Below, piece after piece: positions 59,325 through 64,000 of a stretch of 64,000 nt of DNA. The position numbers and the translations under genes are program-made. The notes under the pieces are model-generated. The model was not told the origin of the DNA and made no database searches. It saw only the letters and a list, made by a program, of their open reading frames with translations. The number at the start of each line of letters is the position of its first letter. The stretch's first letter is position 1. The DNA comes from Sphagnum compactum (taxonomy: Eukaryota > Bryophyta > Sphagnopsida > Sphagnales), in assembly GCA_965153455.1 (NCBI GenBank), contig OZ234493.1, positions 27,146,213 through 27,210,212 on the forward strand. Direction: 5' to 3'.

Positions 59325-59510
59325 TGCAGAGCTCCTGGGCGATCTGCAGTGCCACATCGCCGCCCGCCTTGCTGTAGAGCTCCTGGGCGATCTACAGTGT
59401 CGCGTTCGTAGCGCTGTTTGTCGCATCACCGTCGCTGACGTCTGTCCATCGACGTCCGTCCATAGACTTCCGTCCATTGACATTCGTCCACAGATTTTCG
59501 TCCGTCGCTT
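59325..59510 (+). repeat. Short tandem repeats in the retrotransposon leader
   Basis: GAGCTCCTGGGCGATCTGCA occurs at about 59328 and, with one change, at about 59385. Directly after follows a five-unit, about 15-bp repeat of the form GTCCATCGACGTCC, GTCCATAGACTTCC, GTCCATTGACATTC and so on (59444-59510). Confidence 0.7.
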
Positions 59511-59616
59511 TTCATCCTTGTCGACGTGCCGTATTCTTCAAATCATATGTACCATGTACATACGTATCTAATACCATTTTCTTCAAGTCGTATCTAATGC
59601 TCTGTATTTCTACAAA

Positions 59617-60680
59617 ATGCCCTCGGATGATGATAGCACTATCGCTCAACCAGAGCCAAGGTATCAACTACGAAGTAACACACAATTATTTGAGCCAATT
59701 TCTTTGAGCTCACGATCTTCACGACGGTACCATCAAGTGTCTACAACGTCACCGTCATCCAGTACAACTCCTATGAGGATTTCAGGTTCAGGTTACACTA
59801 CATCAACGGTACATCATAGTACAACAATTCTTTGTTGTTACCGCAAACATTCTTCCCACCATTGATGCACTAGCTTTTGTTGATCCAGTGGGGGAATTTT
59901 TTCGAGTTCTTGAGCTGGAATTTTCGATCAAGAGTTCTGAATTTTTTTTGCAGCTTGCCACCTTTTCTCCGCAAAAAGATGAAACCCTCAAGATGCTCTA
60001 CAAGAGGCTTCTCAAGCTCAAAGAGGATACTTAAAGCATCATAGACCTAAAAGCTACCCATCGATATCTTCAATCGTTGGAAAGTACTCCAACACTCCAT
60101 GCATAGGTTTTGCAATGGGTTTTTTGGATAATTTGGAGACTCATACACTTTGTTGGATGTGTACAACATTTCTGAAAAGCTGGAACTAGTTCATGCACAC
60201 TATGAGGCCAGTACTATGAGGCCTCCATCATGTTCAAGGCCCGAGCCTCCACCAATTGCACCAATCAAGTCATCACATTGTTCTTCAAGGGCTAAAGCAG
60301 TGCGTTCGACTGCACCCATCCTACCTTTTTGCAACTACTATGGCAATTTTGCCCACAAAGCTAGTGAGTGCAACATTCCTTCCGAGGATCTCTTTTGTGA
60401 TTATTGTGGGAAAGAGGGACATAAGGAAGTTGTTTGTTTTGCCAAGTTCCTGGAATAGAAGCAACTCCAATTACCACAGCAAAATCTGTCAGCATCTTCC
60501 GCTGCTCCTTAACCAAAAGCCAAGGCACCTTAGCCTTCCACTTAGGCTTTCCCCACCAAGGGTAATTCCAATAAGAATGTTAAGAAAAAGGAGCACAATG
60601 TTGACAAGAGGGAGGTGCTTCAAGCCCATGCCGCTCAAGTTCAAACTTTGCAAAATGAACTCGAATCATTGAGGGCCTAA
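59617..60680 (+). pseudogene. Retrotransposon gag remnant with CCHC zinc knuckles
   Basis: Starts at ATG 59617 with an acidic/Ser-rich leader (MPSDDDSTIAQPEPRY). After a frameshift near 59815, a capsid-like stretch follows (FVDPVGEFFRVLELEF, LKMLYKRLLKLKED, HRYLQSLESTPTLHA). After another shift near 60120 come two knuckles: 60330-60371, whose second Cys is Tyr (CNYYGNFAHKASEC), and 60396-60437, which is complete (CDYCGKEGHKEVVC). A coiled-coil-like, Gln/Leu/Glu-rich segment follows (VLQAHAAQVQTLQNELESL). Stops at 60032, 60104, 60456, 60510, 60531, 60543 and 60678. Nucleocapsid function is inferred from the knuckles. Confidence 0.75.
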
Positions 60681-61154
60681 CTTGCTAATCTAAAAAACAA
60701 GTCTTCCCAACCAACTAGTCATGCCCAACCTATACAAGGTTTAGGATCAAGGGAGGGACCTCATAGTTCTTTCTATGGCCTCTCACATGATGCCATGGTT
60801 GGAGAGTATGTTTTTTCCAGTGCACACAATTCTAGTCTCACACCAAAATTTGCCACTTCTTTTTGCCCTTCCTATTTCGCGGCACAAGAAGCTAGTGTGG
60901 CACCCAGAGTTTCTGCCGCTAGGCACGTAATTCAAACTGATGGACTCACATCTAGTTCAAGTCCTATTATCAGGGCTAGAGGAGCTCGAATAGTCATGCC
61001 ATAATCTTTTCATCCTTTCAACACGAAAGAAGAACGCACCTTGTTGGCGAGGGGGGAGGAGACTACTACACCACAAGTTGCTAGGGCATCAAATTCTCGT
61101 GTCCCAGGAGTACATGTACATCAGGAAAACACATAATTTTCCACTGATCAGCTT

Positions 61155-61845
61155 ATGGAGTGCCAACTTCAAATGCGTGAGGTGGCGCAAAAGCTTGTGA
61201 GTACACCGTTGTTTAGTTTTCAAGATTTGAAGCTAAGCATTAGGGACATAATTGCAATACTAAAGGATACCCTGAACACTACATCAGGTCCTCTACCAAT
61301 CCCTGATCCACATGCTACAAGGGTCCCATCCAACACCTTGGAGAGACACTCGATTGGCTCACGTGTTGTAGATGGCATTCGTAATCTGGTCACTAGTTCT
61401 AACATGGCTAAACTAGTGGGCTCTCCTACCTCTGATTCTACATTCACATATCAGAAGGGAACTAAGAATACCTCACTTGTGGATTTGTTACTCATCAAAG
61501 GTGTTGTGGATAGTTATTCTTTCCACAAAGTCTCTCACTCATTTACAAAGGTGGTGTCTAGTGAAAGAACTTCCATCGCCACCAGAGTTGCCATTGTTGA
61601 CAATACTGAGTCAGCAATGCAGGTGGGAGGACATACACCCAGAGTGGTACTTCTTGATACAGGTGCCCAACCAATGATTCTTGGAGTTCAATTCGCCAAG
61701 AAGATGGGCATGCTCGACTCCAAACTATGGAAATCTATGTGGCAAATTCGCATCACTAGTGGGAGCGTAGAGGAGGTATTTAGGGAGAGCTCGGATTTGA
61801 TTACACTTAATTTCAATGACGGTACAGATCAGGAACTTTGCCTAT
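61155..61845 (+). pseudogene. Retrotransposon aspartic protease region
   Basis: Open frame of 230 codons ending at TAG 61845, itself in frame with further coding-like sequence (SYDVFIGQKALFPPSF near 61876). The retropepsin signature VVLLDTGAQP is at 61644-61673, with the catalytic Asp codon at 61656. A 150-residue region of unknown role precedes it. The frame is shared with gag upstream and the methyltransferase downstream, as for a single polyprotein. Confidence 0.75.
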
Positions 61846-62279
61846 AGGTCAGATGTTTAGTCACCAATGCCACCAGTTACGATGTGTTCATTGGGCAAAA
61901 GGCCCTATTTCCACCAAGTTTCACAATTGACAATTGGTTCGAGCATGCGTACTACCGAGTGGATTGGGAGACTGATGGCCACCACTGGGATACATACCCC
62001 TTGATTTACATGGGAACCATAGTCCTATGGCTCACCATTGTATGTTGAAAGAAACACACACCATTTCTTACATCCAACAAACTAGCCATGTGGATAGAGG
62101 GAGATGAAAAAGAAATAGCTTACGCCCAAGCTACTGAAAGCTTGAAGGTGGTTCCTACTAACATTCAACACGGACCAAAGGTTTTATAGAGGTTCAAAGC
62201 AGCCCACGAGCCCTTGGTCATAGCTCTGTCTAGTTTTGAGAACATGGAGAGCCATGGCAAATCGATTAAGCCAGTACTT

Positions 62280-63450
62280 CGTCAGCTAATCACCTGGACA
62301 CCCCCTAAGGAAGGGATTACATTACAAGAGCTCTTTGGTGGTATTGGTATAGGTCTCGAAACCCTACTATAGTCAGGGATGGTGGTTTAGAAGTTTTTAT
62401 ACGTAGACATTGATCCTATTGCAAGGCACTTGGCGGCATCGAGAATGATGGAGCTCATAGCCAGATTTCCACAACAGTTTGCAACCACCACATGGAAGGC
62501 CAGTTTCACTTTCTTGCCCTTTGACATACAACTAATTCAAAAGAAGCATATGGAATTACTTGGCTCCATGGACCTCATCATTTCAGGTTGTGAGTGTCAA
62601 GGATTTGGAGAAGGCTTGAGTGACACAAGATCCGGTCTCTTCACGGACATGGTACGATTGATCATTTAGGCTCAATCCATTTCTCCTACGCTTGATATGT
62701 GATTGAAAACACCCCTTCTCAACTTGACCAGAGGGAGAAAGTCCAGGAGCACTACACGCTGGTCAAACATTACCTTAGAAAATTGTTCCTACTCGATGTG
62801 GCACAATGCGATTCATGTGCGCACCAGCTGCGCAACTGGTGGACCAACCTTGCACCACTCTCATTTTTGCAGTTGGTTTTGAAATATACCATCAGATTCC
62901 CCAACCTACAGGTTTTTCACATATTGGATGATCAGAGCTCCTGCCAACCAGTTACAAGGTAAAAGAAACCTCCTTGGTTTCCTACGAACATAATAGGAAA
63001 ACCAAGAGGTGCTTGGCCCACCTTTGTCTCCTTCCCAGCAACACATGCCTTTCAGGGAGTTGGACCAGGCCTAGTGTATCATCATGCTTCAGCCACTTGG
63101 GATGAACCAAGCCCAAAAGAAAGAGAAAGGGTTATGGGGTTCTAAACTGGCAAACTAGTCACACTAAGGTGACTAGACTGGAGCATAACGCTCTACTGAG
63201 GAGAGGCATGGACCTAAATTCCCTTACATGGTTGTTGGTAACTTGTGTATTCTTTCAAATTTACACAACACCAGCACTGATTCAATCAACTTGCAGTTCT
63301 AGCAATGCGACTACATGGCACCCCAACCAAGTACACTTGCCTATCTTCAACACTTTACACTTCACTCTTAGTGTTGGGGGGGAGGAGGTACCATGTAATT
63401 TGATCAAGTTGTTTCTGATACACTTGGAGGTACATCAACTTCTAAAGAAA
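62280..63450 (+). pseudogene. DNMT3-like cytosine-5 DNA methyltransferase domain inside the retrotransposon polyprotein
   Basis: Would methylate cytosine C5 in DNA using S-adenosylmethionine. Motifs in order: I, LFGGIGIG at 62331-62354 (AdoMet binding); II, YVDID at 62400-62414; IV, MDLIISGCECQGFG with catalytic Cys codon 62595-62597; then GLSDTRSGLF, as in the DNMT3 loop ending in GRLF; VI, ENT at 62705-62713; VIII, HQLRNWWTNLAP at 62822-62857, matching the DNMT3 RARYFWGNLPG pattern; a target-recognition segment ending PRGAWPTFVSFP; IX, KERERVMGF at 63116-63142; X, LLRRGMDLNSLTWLL at 63193-63237. Spacing and the VIII-X region favour DNMT3 or DRM-like over DNMT1/CMT. Motif IV has Glu before Cys where Pro is usual. 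This copy is dead: stops at 62370, 62388, 62667, 62960 and 63143 and two frameshifts. Confidence 0.8.
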
Positions 63451-63659
63451 TAATTACAACCTTCTACGAATCTGCGCAGTTGGATAATGGAGAACCCAAT
63501 ACAGCAAGTTCTTCAACACATTTTCCAACTCCATTCCATGTGTTTCCAACTACCCTTTCATTATGGGGAACCAGCTCACCAAGAAGGAGAGAGACTAGGT
63601 CACAGACTTACTAATTAAGTATGAGAATGTGTTCGCATTCTTAATGAAAGACTTAGGTA

Positions 63660-64000
63660 AGTGTAAGAGCAGAAGTTCTCTATAGACCTTATAGATGAGA
63701 CACCCATCTATCGGAGGACGCATAGGTTGAGCAAGCATGAATGGGAACTGGTAGATGAAAGATGCAAAGAGCTCCATGAGGCTGGTCTCATTCAGCCATC
63801 AAGTTCTAATTTCGCAACCGCAACAGTAATGCCAACAAAGAAGGATTCAGCTGGATTATGGACTGAGAAAGGGATGTGCAAGGATTATAGGCTTTTGAAC
63901 CTGGTTACACCTTAGGACAGGTACCCCATGCCCATCCCTAAAGAACTATTTGATAACATTGGAGACTCAAACATCTTCACAATTGTGGATCTGAAGCAAG
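63660..64000 (+). pseudogene. Reverse transcriptase N-terminal part (truncated by window end)
   Basis: Typical Ty3/gypsy RT start: TPIYRRTHRLSKHEWELVDE, EAGLIQPSSSNFATATV, MPTKKDSAGLWTEKGMCKDY, RLLNLVTP, then after a TAG at 63913 DRYPMPIPKELFDNIGD and IFTIVDLKQ at the window edge. The stop sits where gypsy RTs have a conserved Gln (TPQDRYP). The YxDD catalytic motif lies beyond the window. Confidence 0.88.

Larger units (their letters stand above)
57891..59616 (+). other. Possible 5' LTR and untranslated leader of the retrotransposon
   Basis: A promoter-like block with repeated TTTAGGGTT motifs (57954-58029) and a TATA box at 58046 is followed by a GC-richer leader up to the gag ATG. This is where a 5' LTR would be expected. 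However, the 3' LTR lies outside the window, I found no tRNA primer-binding site, and LTR borders cannot be set. The assignment is inference from position. Confidence 0.35.
59617..64000 (+). mobile_element. Ty3/gypsy-type LTR retrotransposon carrying a DNA methyltransferase (decayed, right end outside window)
   Basis: Order on the plus strand: gag with two zinc knuckles, aspartic protease, DNMT3-like cytosine-5 methyltransferase, reverse transcriptase (cut off by the window end). Most of the coding length from 60150 to 62669 lies in one frame interrupted only by stops. Frameshifts occur in gag, near 62670-62698 and near 63143-63168. By my count there are 18 in-frame stops: 10 TAG, 7 TAA, 1 TGA. 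RNase H, integrase and the 3' LTR would lie beyond 64000. The placement of a methyltransferase between protease and RT is the unusual feature. Confidence 0.85.

Noticed and set aside
57891-59616. Primer-binding site (tRNA-Met type TGGTATCAGAGC) for the retrotransposon
   Set aside because: No convincing match; CTGGTATGTGGGATC near 58730 agrees only over the first few bases.
1-64000. tRNA, rRNA or organellar insertions
   Set aside because: I looked by eye for B-box GGTTCRANNCC motifs with a partnered A-box and for rRNA-like or plastid-like blocks and saw none; a tRNAscan or BLAST run would be needed to exclude them.

Overview
This is nuclear DNA from a green plant, most likely a seed-free land plant or a close streptophyte relative with a large, repeat-rich genome. 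The evidence is multi-exon genes with GT-AG introns, plant-type protein families (an SCL30-type SR splicing factor, an RKP-type RING E3 ligase, an F-box protein), and long AT-rich intergenic DNA full of degenerate minisatellites and dead transposons. The species cannot be named from the sequence alone.

Layout. Four intact-looking host genes are present. (1) An SR splicing factor lies on the minus strand (about 2.1-5.7 kb, six coding exons). (2) An orthologue of the SPRY/RING ubiquitin ligase RKP/KPC1 lies on the plus strand (23.75-30.23 kb). I resolved twelve coding exons with consistent splice phases, giving about 1,403 codons. (3) An intronless F-box gene with an acidic repeated N-terminus is at 47.6-49.2 kb. 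(4) A two-exon type II membrane glycosyltransferase resembling GT23 fucosyltransferases is at 51.8-53.8 kb. The F-box protein and RKP homologue are both predicted ubiquitin-ligase components; nothing in the sequence ties the four genes into one pathway.

Between the genes lie a terminal-inverted-repeat element with a 229-bp internal tandem duplication (6.0-6.6 kb) and a truncated relative at 41.5 kb; a dispersed repeat present in opposite orientation at 16.2 kb and 45.4 kb; a decayed pogo/Tigger-type (DDE_1) transposase (35.6-37.2 kb); and many tandem arrays with unit lengths from 33 to about 150 bp. Two arrays lie just upstream of the RKP and F-box genes.

The most interesting object is at the right edge (about 59.6-64.0 kb, cut off by the window end): a decayed Ty3/gypsy-type retrotransposon. 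Between its aspartic protease and its reverse transcriptase it carries a DNMT3-like cytosine-5 DNA methyltransferase domain, with motifs I, IV, VI, VIII and IX/X recognisable. Retrotransposons that captured cytosine methyltransferases have been reported from dinoflagellates and charophyte algae; this looks like a related or independent case. Seventeen of its eighteen in-frame stops are TAG or TAA, as expected from C-to-T change at glutamine codons.
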